Of a stretch of DNA of 22,283 bases, positions 7,468-15,497 are shown in pieces (within the stretch, counting starts at the first letter, position 1; each line of letters opens with the position of its first letter). The DNA is taken from positions 1 to 22,283 of the forward strand of contig DDCS01000136.1 in NCBI GenBank assembly GCA_002335345.1, read 5' to 3'. This DNA comes from Flavobacteriaceae bacterium UBA2000. GTDB taxonomy: Bacteria; Bacteroidota; Bacteroidia; Flavobacteriales; Flavobacteriaceae. The notes below the pieces were generated by a model, which was not told the origin of the DNA, ran no database searches, and saw only the letters and a program-made list of their open reading frames with translations. A program made the translations under genes and the position numbers.

Positions 7468-8304
7468 ATGAATCTAGGCCAATACAATACTTTGACCATA
7501 CTGCGTGAGACCGAACCAGGCCTCTTTTTGGGTAATGAACAAGACGAAGAAGTCTTGCTGCCTAATCGGTATAAACCGGAAGATTTTCGCATTGGCGATG
7601 CCTTGGATGTTTTTGTCTATTTAGACAATGAAGAGCGTCCAATAGCGACCACCGAAGCCCCCTTTTTAACCTTAAACACGTTTGGTTATTTGCGCTGTTG
7701 TGACGTAAATGAACATGGGGCCTTTGTCGATTGGGGCCTCGTCAAGCAACTTTTTGTACCATTTCGCGAGCAAGCGCGTCCGATGAAGGTAGGGCATTGG
7801 TATATTGTTTATCTCTATCTCGACCAAAAAACCAATCGATTAGTGGGTTCGAGTAAAACCAATCGTTTTTTAACCCAAGAGGGAATGACCCTCGAAAAGT
7901 TTGATCCTTGCGAAGTCCTGGTAACCCACCTTACCGAAAAAGGCGCCAATGTCATTATTAACCAAAAGCACCAAGGATTAATCTATATCGACGATATATT
8001 TGAGGATATTCGCTCTGGGGACAAATTGACGGCTTATGTCAAAAAAGTCAGAGAAGATGGCAAAGTAGACATCGTGTTACAGCCTGTAGGATATAGAAGT
8101 ATAGAGCCTAATGCGGCTTATATTCTTGAGGAGCTTGAAGCGGCGGGCGGTTTTTTGCCCTTGAGTGATGCTTCATCTCCGGATTTAATTCGTCAAGAAT
8201 TAGGCATGAGCAAGAAATTGTTTAAAAAGGCTATTGGCACTCTGTATAAGGAGAAAAAGATCAGTATCGCTCCAGAAGGGATTCGTTTATTAGACAATGA
8301 ATAA
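7468..8304 (+). CDS. cvfB: CvfB-type S1 RNA-binding protein
   Basis: A 278-residue protein of the CvfB/YitL family, which has tandem S1-like OB-fold RNA-binding domains and a C-terminal winged helix. The start MNLGQYNTLTILRE and the segments NTFGYLRCCDVNEHGAFVDW (about residues 70-89) and VGSSKTNRFL are typical of the family. A further S1-like unit covers about 145-212. The last 65 residues, including ELGMSKKLFKKAIGTLYKEK, look like the winged helix. In Staphylococcus the homologue affects virulence-gene expression and binds RNA; its role in Bacteroidetes is not established. It sits nine bases after menD and 42 bases before menB, so it appears to be cotranscribed with menaquinone genes without an obvious enzymatic part in the pathway. 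The family call is firm and the cellular function unknown. Confidence 0.85.
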   Translation: MNLGQYNTLTILRETEPGLFLGNEQDEEVLLPNRYKPEDFRIGDALDVFVYLDNEERPIATTEAPFLTLNTFGYLRCCDVNEHGAFVDWGLVKQLFVPFREQARPMKVGHWYIVYLYLDQKTNRLVGSSKTNRFLTQEGMTLEKFDPCEVLVTHLTEKGANVIINQKHQGLIYIDDIFEDIRSGDKLTAYVKKVREDGKVDIVLQPVGYRSIEPNAAYILEELEAAGGFLPLSDASSPDLIRQELGMSKKLFKKAIGTLYKEKKISIAPEGIRLLDNE

Positions 8305-8346
8305 ATAAACAGAGATCCTTCTTGATTTTGAATAAACGTTTTAAAA

Positions 8347-9195
8347 ATGACAGTCATGAATCAGCCGATTTGGAAAACAGTTAAAGAATTTCAAGACATA
8401 ACTTACAAGAAATGTCAAGGCGTTGCCCGCATCGCTTTTAATCGTCCTGAGGTGCGCAATGCTTTCAGACCAAAGACCACGAGTGAGCTATTAGAAGCGT
8501 TTCACGATGCTCAAGAGGACACGCAAATTGGGGTAGTGTTGCTTTCGGCAGAAGGCCCTTCTCCTAAAGATGGGGTGTATAGTTTTTGCTCAGGGGGCGA
8601 TCAAAGTGCCCGAGGGCATCAGGGCTATGTCGGTCAAGATGGTTATCATCGATTAAACATTCTGGAGGTTCAGCGCTTGATCCGCTTTATGCCCAAAGCT
8701 GTTATTGCTGTTGTGCCGGGGTGGGCTGTAGGCGGAGGTCATAGTTTACATGTCACCTGTGATTTGACCTTGGCCAGTGCCGAGCATGCTATTTTCAAGC
8801 AAACAGATGCTGATGTCACCAGTTTTGATGGAGGGTACGGGAGTGCTTATTTAGCCAAAATGGTCGGTCAGAAAAAAGCCCGGGAAATCTTTTTCCTGGG
8901 AAGAAATTATTCCGCTCAAGAAGCTTATGAAATGGGGATGGTTAACGCCGTAGTCCCTCATGACGCGCTGGAACAAACGGCCTTTGAATGGGCGCAGGAA
9001 ATCTTAAAAAAATCACCAATCTCCATTAAGATGCTCAAGTTTGCCATGAATTTAACTGATGATGGCATGGTAGGCCAACAAGTATTTGCGGGAGAAGCTA
9101 CACGACTGGCCTACATGACCGATGAAGCTAAGGAGGGTAGAGATGCTTTTCTAGAAAAACGGCCGCCAAATTTTGAGAAAAAGTGGCTGCCTTAG
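8347..9195 (+). CDS. menB: 1,4-dihydroxy-2-naphthoyl-CoA synthase
   Basis: A 282-residue crotonase-superfamily enzyme that cyclises o-succinylbenzoyl-CoA to DHNA-CoA. Oxyanion-hole segments are SFCSGGDQSARG (residues 79-90) and VPGWAVGGGHSLH (123-135). The active-site stretch KQTDADVTSFDGGYGSAY (151-168) includes S159 and D161, equivalent to S190 and D192 of Mycobacterium tuberculosis MenB. D154 occupies the position of the aspartate that replaces bound bicarbonate in type II MenBs, whereas E. coli has glycine there. The C-terminus GRDAFLEKRPPNF is also characteristic. Starts at 8347 and 8356 are both in frame and differ by three residues; neither is decided by a promoter. The preceding 42 bases hold no clear promoter, so transcription from the men operon is likely. 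It ends 11 bases from the convergent E1 gene. Confidence 0.96.
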   Translation: MTVMNQPIWKTVKEFQDITYKKCQGVARIAFNRPEVRNAFRPKTTSELLEAFHDAQEDTQIGVVLLSAEGPSPKDGVYSFCSGGDQSARGHQGYVGQDGYHRLNILEVQRLIRFMPKAVIAVVPGWAVGGGHSLHVTCDLTLASAEHAIFKQTDADVTSFDGGYGSAYLAKMVGQKKAREIFFLGRNYSAQEAYEMGMVNAVVPHDALEQTAFEWAQEILKKSPISIKMLKFAMNLTDDGMVGQQVFAGEATRLAYMTDEAKEGRDAFLEKRPPNFEKKWLP

Positions 9196-9206
9196 GGTCT
9201 ATAGAC

Positions 9207-11609
9207 TTAAATTAAACTCGGGTAAAGTTTCGGATTTGCCTCGTGCATGATGGCATACATGCGTTCGTAAATATCTTCAAAAGAAGGCTTTGAAAAATAA
9301 TCCCCATCGGTGCCATAGGCCGGACGATGCGCTTTTGCTGTAAGTACATTTGGGGCGCTATCTAAATGTTGATAGGCATTTTGGCGCACGAGAATTTCCT
9401 CGAGAATATAGGCTGAGGCCCCACCAGGAACATCCTCATCCACAATGAGTAATCGGTTTGTTCGCGCGACGCTTTTTACGATATCTTGATTGATGTCAAG
9501 CGGCAATAGGGATTGTACGTCGATAACCTCGGCAGAAATCCCAGTATTTTCCTCCAATTTAAGCACTGCTTCTTCCACAATTCTCAGGGTGCTTCCGTAA
9601 GAAACCACGGTGAGGTCTTTTCCGGGTTTAAGTGTTTCTACGACGCCAATGGGTGTGCGATAGGTTCCCAAGTTAGTGGGTAATTTTTCCTTGAGACGAT
9701 ATCCATTGAGACTCTCGATGACCAATGCGGGTTCATCACTCTGAAGTAATGTGTTATAAAATCCCGCCGCTTGAGTCATATTGCGTGGGACTAAGATATA
9801 CATTCCACGAAGTAAATGAATCAGACCGCCCATGGGAGAACCACTGTGCCAAATACCTTCCAGTCGATGCCCTCGAGTACGGACAATTAAGGGGGCTTTT
9901 TGTTTGCCACAACTTCTATACCGCAGGGTGGCTAGATCATCACTCATGGTTTGCAAACAATACAAGACATAATCTAAGTACTGAATTTCAGCGATCGGCT
10001 TCAGCCCACGCATGGCCATTCCGATCCCTTGCCCTAATATGGTTGCTTCGCGAATTCCTGTGTCGCTCACGCGCACGGCGCCAAACGCTTCTTGCATTCC
10101 TTCCAGCCCCTGGTTCACATCTCCGATCTTTCCGCTGTCCTCACCAAAAATTAATACCTCTGGATGGTTTTGAAAAATTTCTTTAAAGTTCTCGCGAAGG
10201 ACCACACGACCATCGGTAAGTTCTGCGTTATCGTCGTATTCTGGTGCGATCGCTTTAATGTTGATGGCTTTGTTGGGTTGTTCAGAATAGAGATGTTCGC
10301 TATAAAGTGGATCGACTTGAGCGACGTAATGTTTATGCCACTTATTTAAAGCTGTTTTTTCAGGACTGTTGTCTTGTTTTAAGAGCCATTGGATCTGTCG
10401 TGAAGTCGATATAATATCCCGTCGCAATGGTTCTCTATTGCTTTTTAAATTTGTAATGAGCGTGGTGTAAGCCTGCTCATCAGTACTGCGCTGAGCCAAA
10501 GGTGTCGCCAAAGTAAGTAGGGTGTCTCTTTCTTGAAGATGCGGCTGTAAATAAGCTTGCCAAGCCTTGTTTTTGCCTTGACGCACTTTCTTTTTTATAT
10601 CGGTTTCTAGATCGATTAGTTCTTCATCTGTCGCAAAATTTTGCTCCAGAATCCATTGTCTCATTTTGAGATTACAATCGTGTTCGCGCTCCCATTGAAG
10701 TCGTTCAGGTCCCTTGTAGCGTTCGTGAGACCCACTCGTTGAATGCCCTTGAGGCTGGGTCAACTCTTGAACGTGAATCAAAACGGGAACGTGCTCATTT
10801 CGGGCAAGTTCAGCGGCTTTGTGGTAAGCGGCAACCAATGCGGGGTAATCCCAACCATTGACTTTAATGATTTCATAACCATTGAGTTTTTTTTCACGCT
10901 GGAATCCGCTGAGAATAGATGAAATATTTTCTTTTGTCGTTTGGTATTTCGCATGGACCGAAATGCCATATTCATCATCCCATACACTAATCACCATAGG
11001 GACTTGCATGACCCCACCGGCATTTACGGTTTCCCAAAACAAGCCTTCACTCGTACTGGCATTACCTATGGAACCCCAAGCAACTTCATTACCAGAATCA
11101 GATAGATGACTTAGGTGCCCCAGATTGTCCAGAGAACGGTACACGGAAGACGCTTGAGCTAATCCTAAGAGTCGCGGCATTTGTCCGGCCGTAGGGGAGA
11201 TATCAGAACTGCTATTGTATTGGTCTTTTAGTGCTTTAAAATTTCCCTGATCATCTAAACTATGGGTCGCAAAGTGGCCTCCCATTTGTCGGCCACCGCT
11301 CATGGGTTCATGCTCCAAAGACGTATGGGCATAAAGTCCAGCAAAAAAATCTTCGATGGATAACAAATCCAAGGCCATCATAAACGTTTGATCGCGGTAG
11401 TAACCCGATCGCCAATCACCTTTTTGAAACGCCTTGGCCCAGGCCAACTGGGGAATTTCTTTGCCGTCGCCGAATATGCCGAATTTAGCTTTGCCGGTTA
11501 GCACCTCTCGTCGTCCGAGTAAACTGCATTCCCGGCTGGTAACCGCAACAACATAATCGTTCAGTACTTCGGCTTTAAAATCTTCAAAAGAAAGGTCTTT
11601 TTTTGACAT
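9207..11609 (-). CDS. Fused alpha/beta 2-oxoacid dehydrogenase E1 component (branched-chain type)
   Basis: An 800-residue fusion of the two E1 subunits of a thiamine-diphosphate-dependent 2-oxoacid dehydrogenase, most like 2-oxoisovalerate dehydrogenase; it would decarboxylate a 2-oxoacid and pass the acyl group to lipoyl-E2. The alpha half covers about residues 10-400, with YYRDQTFM (70-77), HSLDDQGNF and a TPP-binding region from GSIGNASTSEG (179-189) to VWDDEYGIS (209-217). The helical linker is followed by the beta half from about 465, including VLIFGEDSGKIGDVNQG, TGIREATILGQGIGMA, EIQYLDYV and the C-terminal VDEDVPGGASAYI. The usual NN closing the TPP motif is DD here; from memory this is common in the fused Bacteroidetes form. 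No E2 or E3 gene is adjacent. The exact 2-oxoacid specificity is inferred. Confidence 0.88.
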   Translation of the reverse strand: MSKKDLSFEDFKAEVLNDYVVAVTSRECSLLGRREVLTGKAKFGIFGDGKEIPQLAWAKAFQKGDWRSGYYRDQTFMMALDLLSIEDFFAGLYAHTSLEHEPMSGGRQMGGHFATHSLDDQGNFKALKDQYNSSSDISPTAGQMPRLLGLAQASSVYRSLDNLGHLSHLSDSGNEVAWGSIGNASTSEGLFWETVNAGGVMQVPMVISVWDDEYGISVHAKYQTTKENISSILSGFQREKKLNGYEIIKVNGWDYPALVAAYHKAAELARNEHVPVLIHVQELTQPQGHSTSGSHERYKGPERLQWEREHDCNLKMRQWILEQNFATDEELIDLETDIKKKVRQGKNKAWQAYLQPHLQERDTLLTLATPLAQRSTDEQAYTTLITNLKSNREPLRRDIISTSRQIQWLLKQDNSPEKTALNKWHKHYVAQVDPLYSEHLYSEQPNKAINIKAIAPEYDDNAELTDGRVVLRENFKEIFQNHPEVLIFGEDSGKIGDVNQGLEGMQEAFGAVRVSDTGIREATILGQGIGMAMRGLKPIAEIQYLDYVLYCLQTMSDDLATLRYRSCGKQKAPLIVRTRGHRLEGIWHSGSPMGGLIHLLRGMYILVPRNMTQAAGFYNTLLQSDEPALVIESLNGYRLKEKLPTNLGTYRTPIGVVETLKPGKDLTVVSYGSTLRIVEEAVLKLEENTGISAEVIDVQSLLPLDINQDIVKSVARTNRLLIVDEDVPGGASAYILEEILVRQNAYQHLDSAPNVLTAKAHRPAYGTDGDYFSKPSFEDIYERMYAIMHEANPKLYPSLI

Positions 11610-11664
11610 GTTCAGGGGTTTTACTCAACTAAGAGCGGGTCGTCGATTGGGTTGTTTGGCCATG

Positions 11665-11695
11665 CGAAAATAACTATTTTATGCGTCAATTGCAA
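11665..11695 (-). promoter_or_regulatory. Possible promoter of the fused E1 gene
   Basis: Read on the minus strand, TATTTTCG (11672-11665) differs from TAnnTTTG at one position, and a TTG (11695-11693) lies 20 bases upstream. This would start transcription about 50 bases before the ATG at 11609. The 115-base gap between the E1 gene and the small membrane protein has no better candidate, but the match is imperfect. Confidence 0.3.
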
Positions 11696-11724
11696 TCTTC
11701 TGCTTGGCTGCAAAAAAGTCCTTA

Positions 11725-11952
11725 CTACTGATTTTTATCTTTTTTGACTCCGCTAAGAACGACATAACGAATCAATAAGAAGAACGGTGCGCCATGGAAT
11801 AAAAAGTCAAAATAATCCATCGGCTTCATGCCCACGCCGCCTCCTAAGATCCATTTTATTTTCCCCCAGATATGCGGTTCAGGAAAATAGGGCGCCAAAC
11901 CTAGGGTTAAGCACAGAATAAGGATTAATCTAAGGTTGTTTAAAATATTCAT
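11725..11952 (-). CDS. Small conserved-looking membrane protein, 75 residues
   Basis: A short protein with two hydrophobic segments, residues about 8-22 and 52-67, joined by a loop containing the motif PYFPEPHIWGKIKW (21-34) and a glycine-rich turn (ILGGGVG). The C-terminus is lysine-rich (VKKDKNQ), which suggests a cytoplasmic tail. I recall similar short proteins with a PEPH motif, sometimes labelled RND transporter in databases, but this chain is far too small to be a transporter and no function is established. Its ATG is one base after the stop of the large beta-barrel protein, so it is probably cotranslated with it as the last gene of the uvrA operon. The tight coupling and composition argue that it is a real gene. 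Confidence 0.75.
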   Translation of the reverse strand: MNILNNLRLILILCLTLGLAPYFPEPHIWGKIKWILGGGVGMKPMDYFDFLFHGAPFFLLIRYVVLSGVKKDKNQ

Positions 11953-11953
11953 A

Positions 11954-14803
11954 TCAATACCATTTTCGTGTGAATAATCGACTCAAAGTTTGCAGGTCCA
12001 GGGTGGCAATAAAGCGAATACGGGAACCGTAATTATCCAATTCAGGCTCAAATCCTAAATTAGACCAAAGCGGAAAATACAATTCAAAAAAGTCCGTCAC
12101 AAAACTCGTGCGCACCCCGGAATCATAAACCACTCGCGCATTGGCGCCTTTGTTTTTTACCAAACCTAAATCACCATATAAATAGATCCATCGCCAAAGA
12201 TTCACACTGGAATTAAAAGTGCTGATCCATTGATTAGCGAAACCGGGTTGGAGTTTGGATTTAAAGCCCCCTTCGGCAATAATTAATTGTTGGCTGTAGA
12301 TTCCACTACTTTCACTTCGTCCGTAATAATTATAATCAAAAAGATAATCTGTAGGTCGATCTAAGGCAAAACTAAAATAGTGCTCATCACTGGGCGATTC
12401 GTTGCGCAAAAACAATCCCGTGAAAAAGCGTAAGTTGATTTGTCGATTGCTCAAAAATAATTTACGGTACTCAAATTGTGCAGAAACCTTTGTAAAGGCT
12501 GAGGACCATTGAGCATTAAAAGCGGCACTGTAATAATCAATTAGATTATTGTCAGAGTAATTGTACTGAAGGTTATAAACGCTATAGTTGGGCTCTCGAG
12601 CCGCTGCCTCAGTTGATTTATCTCGCGTCACATGAACTGAGCGAAGGGTCACATATTGTCTTTGATTTTTTCGTAAATCACTTTGGTCTCTAAACGCAAA
12701 AATGGCATAGGGGGAAAGTCTTCTGTAAAATAAACCTGCGTCATAGGAAAAATAGTTTCCAGCAATACCATAGCGCTTGAGAAATAAATTTGAGGTTTCA
12801 TTCCAGTCGTTATAGACAAATGATCCACCACCCACCATGGAGTTGGATCTCAATGCGTATTGGGGTTCAAAATTGTAATGGAGCGGTTTAGGCAAAATGG
12901 TTCGATTATACCACCTTATCCCTAAACTTAGTCCGTCATAAAGGTTGTATCCTACCGACGGGAGCATGAATATTTGTCGATAATTAGGGTCTTCAATATC
13001 TTGAATAAGCCGCAGTTGCAATGGACGTCGGTAAGTTTTCTCAACACCGGCATAGTTATTTCGCTGATTTATCTCCGGGACCGTACCTGATTGATTGACC
13101 ACTAATCGTTCGGTTTGATATTTCGGAATTGATACAGTGACCTTTCCTTCAAATGGGGGCGTCCATATCGTTCCACTGATCGTGTCGTTGACGTAGCGCG
13201 ACAAGGGCACGGGACTGTTCGATTTTCCTTTATTGATGAGGGTGACTGCCAAAGAGTCACCGCGGGAAATCACCTCTGAAATCTTAAAATCATTGGAGGT
13301 GCGTTCATTGACGAAACTCTTGAAATACCAGGATAAATCTTCTTGACCATCACTCAAAATACGCTCAAACGTATCAGGATTGATCATGCGCTTGTTATGG
13401 CTCCAGAGCCTTTTCAATCTTTGTTTCAGGGTATCTTTACCCAGGTATTGGTCCAAAAGATTCATATGAACCCCGGCCAAATATTCATTGCTGATTTTAG
13501 CATTGAAATTAATCAATTCGTCTTTTGAGGTGCCTAAAGGCTGATGAACATTGTTGCGCACTCCGTTAAGATAAACCAGGCGGTATTGTGCATTAAAATC
13601 TAAGTCGCTGAGCATGGACCAGCGCACAATGGGCCAGCGACTAATACTGCCCAAAAGCTTCTGATTGGGATAGTGACGCTTGACGTATTCTTGAAGTAGA
13701 TATATTTGAATTCCTGCACGTATCCAATAATGGTCTCTAAGGTTAATGGCCAAAGTACGCTTTAGATATTGATCTGATATGAGCTTGATAAAGGCTAATT
13801 CTTGGTCAAAACCTGCAGGAAATGGGTTGAAAAAATCAGGCAATTGATTCAAGCCGTAAACAGGATTGAGTTTGTATTGGCGACTGTCGATCATCAAACG
13901 CTCGTGCTGCAGCGGTCCGAGTTGTTCGGATAAAAAAGCATCGATGCGATCCAGTTGAAATTGTCTTATTTCAGCAGCACCTTTTTTTAGGTCAAAATCA
14001 GTAATGATGCTCAAATGCTTTGTTTGATAGACCTGAAATTCAGGTTTGTGGAACCAATGCAGCGGCACGGCGTCCTGACGTTTTCCCTGGTAATTGGCGC
14101 GGATAGATTGGATTGAATTTTCCGAACCCAAGGAGACCATTTCAGCGCTTATCGAATCTAAATCTGTTTTGAAACCTAAATGAACCGGGTATTGAAACTT
14201 AGCTTTTAATTGAACCGGGGCCATTACAAAATCATCGAGGTTCTTATTGCTGTATACAACCCATGATTGGTCAAAAGCGGCAGGGGTAATCCACCAATAT
14301 TTAATGTGGTAATTACCTTTGTTATCAACGCCAAATCGGGTGTATTTATCTTTCGGGATTTTGACCTTATAACGCAGCTGAGCCTTTATACTATCACCGG
14401 GCATTAAGGCTTGCGCTAAGTTCAATTTTATTTGATCAATGGCCGAACGCTCATAATCGGCTATTTCGCCATTGATGGTCCAATTTTCGATCCTGGTGCG
14501 TCCGCGATCTTCGTCCTTTTCAAAATGAAAACTGGCCTCGAAATTTTCTGCAAATCGCTGACCGAGAGGGCTTGTTTTATCTGAAAAACTATTGGCCCAA
14601 TCCAAAAAATAGAACGCATTCAGCGGGTTTGACGTTGCATTAACCAAAAGCATCTCTTGGTTTATGGTGAGTTCAGTGTTTAACGTATCCAGGACCACTT
14701 CTAAGGCAATCTTATGCTGCCCAAAAGACAACGGTGTCGCGCCTAAAAAAAAGATGAGCGAGAGGATTAAACGAATAAGAAATGGACGAAGTCCTGCAGG
14801 CAT
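11954..14803 (-). CDS. Exported M1-peptidase-like protein with C-terminal outer-membrane beta-barrel; catalytic motifs missing
   Basis: A 949-residue protein with a signal peptide (about residues 1-29, ending SFGQ). Residues about 30-570 resemble an M1 aminopeptidase layout: a beta-rich N-terminal domain, a gluzincin-like helical region and a beta domain near 505-575. Where M1 enzymes have HExxH-W there is FIKLISDQYL (338-347), and where they have WLNEG, supplying the third zinc ligand, there is WIRAGIQIYL (360-369). No HExxH or GAMEN motif was found, so peptidase activity is unlikely. From about residue 590 the chain alternates aromatic and polar residues in many short strands and ends in TRKWY with a terminal aromatic, as expected of an outer-membrane beta-barrel. 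It starts seven bases after the LOG gene. The architecture is well supported by inspection; homology to M1 is moderate and the function unknown. Confidence 0.72.
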   Translation of the reverse strand: MPAGLRPFLIRLILSLIFFLGATPLSFGQHKIALEVVLDTLNTELTINQEMLLVNATSNPLNAFYFLDWANSFSDKTSPLGQRFAENFEASFHFEKDEDRGRTRIENWTINGEIADYERSAIDQIKLNLAQALMPGDSIKAQLRYKVKIPKDKYTRFGVDNKGNYHIKYWWITPAAFDQSWVVYSNKNLDDFVMAPVQLKAKFQYPVHLGFKTDLDSISAEMVSLGSENSIQSIRANYQGKRQDAVPLHWFHKPEFQVYQTKHLSIITDFDLKKGAAEIRQFQLDRIDAFLSEQLGPLQHERLMIDSRQYKLNPVYGLNQLPDFFNPFPAGFDQELAFIKLISDQYLKRTLAINLRDHYWIRAGIQIYLLQEYVKRHYPNQKLLGSISRWPIVRWSMLSDLDFNAQYRLVYLNGVRNNVHQPLGTSKDELINFNAKISNEYLAGVHMNLLDQYLGKDTLKQRLKRLWSHNKRMINPDTFERILSDGQEDLSWYFKSFVNERTSNDFKISEVISRGDSLAVTLINKGKSNSPVPLSRYVNDTISGTIWTPPFEGKVTVSIPKYQTERLVVNQSGTVPEINQRNNYAGVEKTYRRPLQLRLIQDIEDPNYRQIFMLPSVGYNLYDGLSLGIRWYNRTILPKPLHYNFEPQYALRSNSMVGGGSFVYNDWNETSNLFLKRYGIAGNYFSYDAGLFYRRLSPYAIFAFRDQSDLRKNQRQYVTLRSVHVTRDKSTEAAAREPNYSVYNLQYNYSDNNLIDYYSAAFNAQWSSAFTKVSAQFEYRKLFLSNRQINLRFFTGLFLRNESPSDEHYFSFALDRPTDYLFDYNYYGRSESSGIYSQQLIIAEGGFKSKLQPGFANQWISTFNSSVNLWRWIYLYGDLGLVKNKGANARVVYDSGVRTSFVTDFFELYFPLWSNLGFEPELDNYGSRIRFIATLDLQTLSRLFTRKWY

Positions 14804-14810
14804 AAGTGTC

Positions 14811-15497
14811 TTAAAAATTAGGGCTTATGGCAAATTGATCGTAAAAGTTAGTCAGAATTTGAGCGACCTCATCTTCAGTATCAACGAGTTCTATTAAATG
14901 CAAATCATCTGGACTGATATTGCGTTCATGCGCCACGGTATTTTTAATCCAATCATAAAGCCCTTGCCAATAGGCTCGGCCTACAAGGATAATGGGGAAT
15001 TTGTCTACTTTTTTGGTCTGTATCAAAGTGATCGCTTCAAAAAGTTCATCCAGAGTGCCGAATCCCCCCGGCATAACCACAAACCCTTGCGCATATTTTA
15101 CAAACATTACTTTGCGCACAAAGAAATAGTCGAAATCAATACTGTTTTGTTTATTAATGTAGGGGTTGCTCTGTTGTTCAAATGGAAGTTCGATATTCAG
15201 TCCTACTGAGGTTCCTCCGTTTTCAAAGGCCCCTTTATTGGCGGCCTCCATTATTCCAGGACCGCCTCCGGTAATCACACCAAAGCCCATATCGGTAATG
15301 CGCTTGGCTATGCGTTCAGTAAGGCCGTAATAAGGATTGTCTGTTTTGGTACGCGCAGAGCCAAAAATACTAACACAAGGACCTATTTTGGCTAATTTTT
15401 CGTAGCCTTCAACAAATTCCCCCATGATTTTAAATACGCCCCAAGAGTCGTTTGTTTTTATCTCGTTCCAGTTTTTAAATTCTTTTTCTGCTCTCAT
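14811..15497 (-). CDS. LOG-family protein (TIGR00730 type)
   Basis: A 228-residue Rossmann-fold protein with both LOG signatures: GGGPGIMEAANKG (residues 77-89) and PGGFGTLDE (143-151). Characterised members are cytokinin-riboside or other nucleoside-5'-monophosphate phosphoribohydrolases; older annotations as lysine decarboxylase are not supported. The natural substrate in a Bacteroidetes cell is uncertain, with nucleotide salvage or clean-up most plausible. Its ATG overlaps the uvrA stop (shared ATGA), so it is translationally coupled to uvrA, and the beta-barrel gene follows seven bases later. Length agrees with the longer bacterial subgroup. A link to DNA repair is suggested only by the operon. 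Confidence 0.88.
   Translation of the reverse strand: MRAEKEFKNWNEIKTNDSWGVFKIMGEFVEGYEKLAKIGPCVSIFGSARTKTDNPYYGLTERIAKRITDMGFGVITGGGPGIMEAANKGAFENGGTSVGLNIELPFEQQSNPYINKQNSIDFDYFFVRKVMFVKYAQGFVVMPGGFGTLDELFEAITLIQTKKVDKFPIILVGRAYWQGLYDWIKNTVAHERNISPDDLHLIELVDTEDEVAQILTNFYDQFAISPNF

Noticed and set aside
9197..9206. Perfect 10-base palindrome GTCTATAGAC between the menB and E1 stop codons
   Set aside because: It has no loop, is AT-rich in the centre and is not followed by a T-run. It is too short to call a terminator or operator.
9725..10186. A 153-codon open frame on the plus strand inside the E1 gene
   Set aside because: It is antisense to strongly conserved E1-beta coding sequence. Its translation has no recognisable motif and its composition is that of a shadow frame.
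14664..15209. Plus-strand open frames across the LOG/barrel junction
   Set aside because: They are antisense to well-supported coding sequence, with no promoter or family motif.
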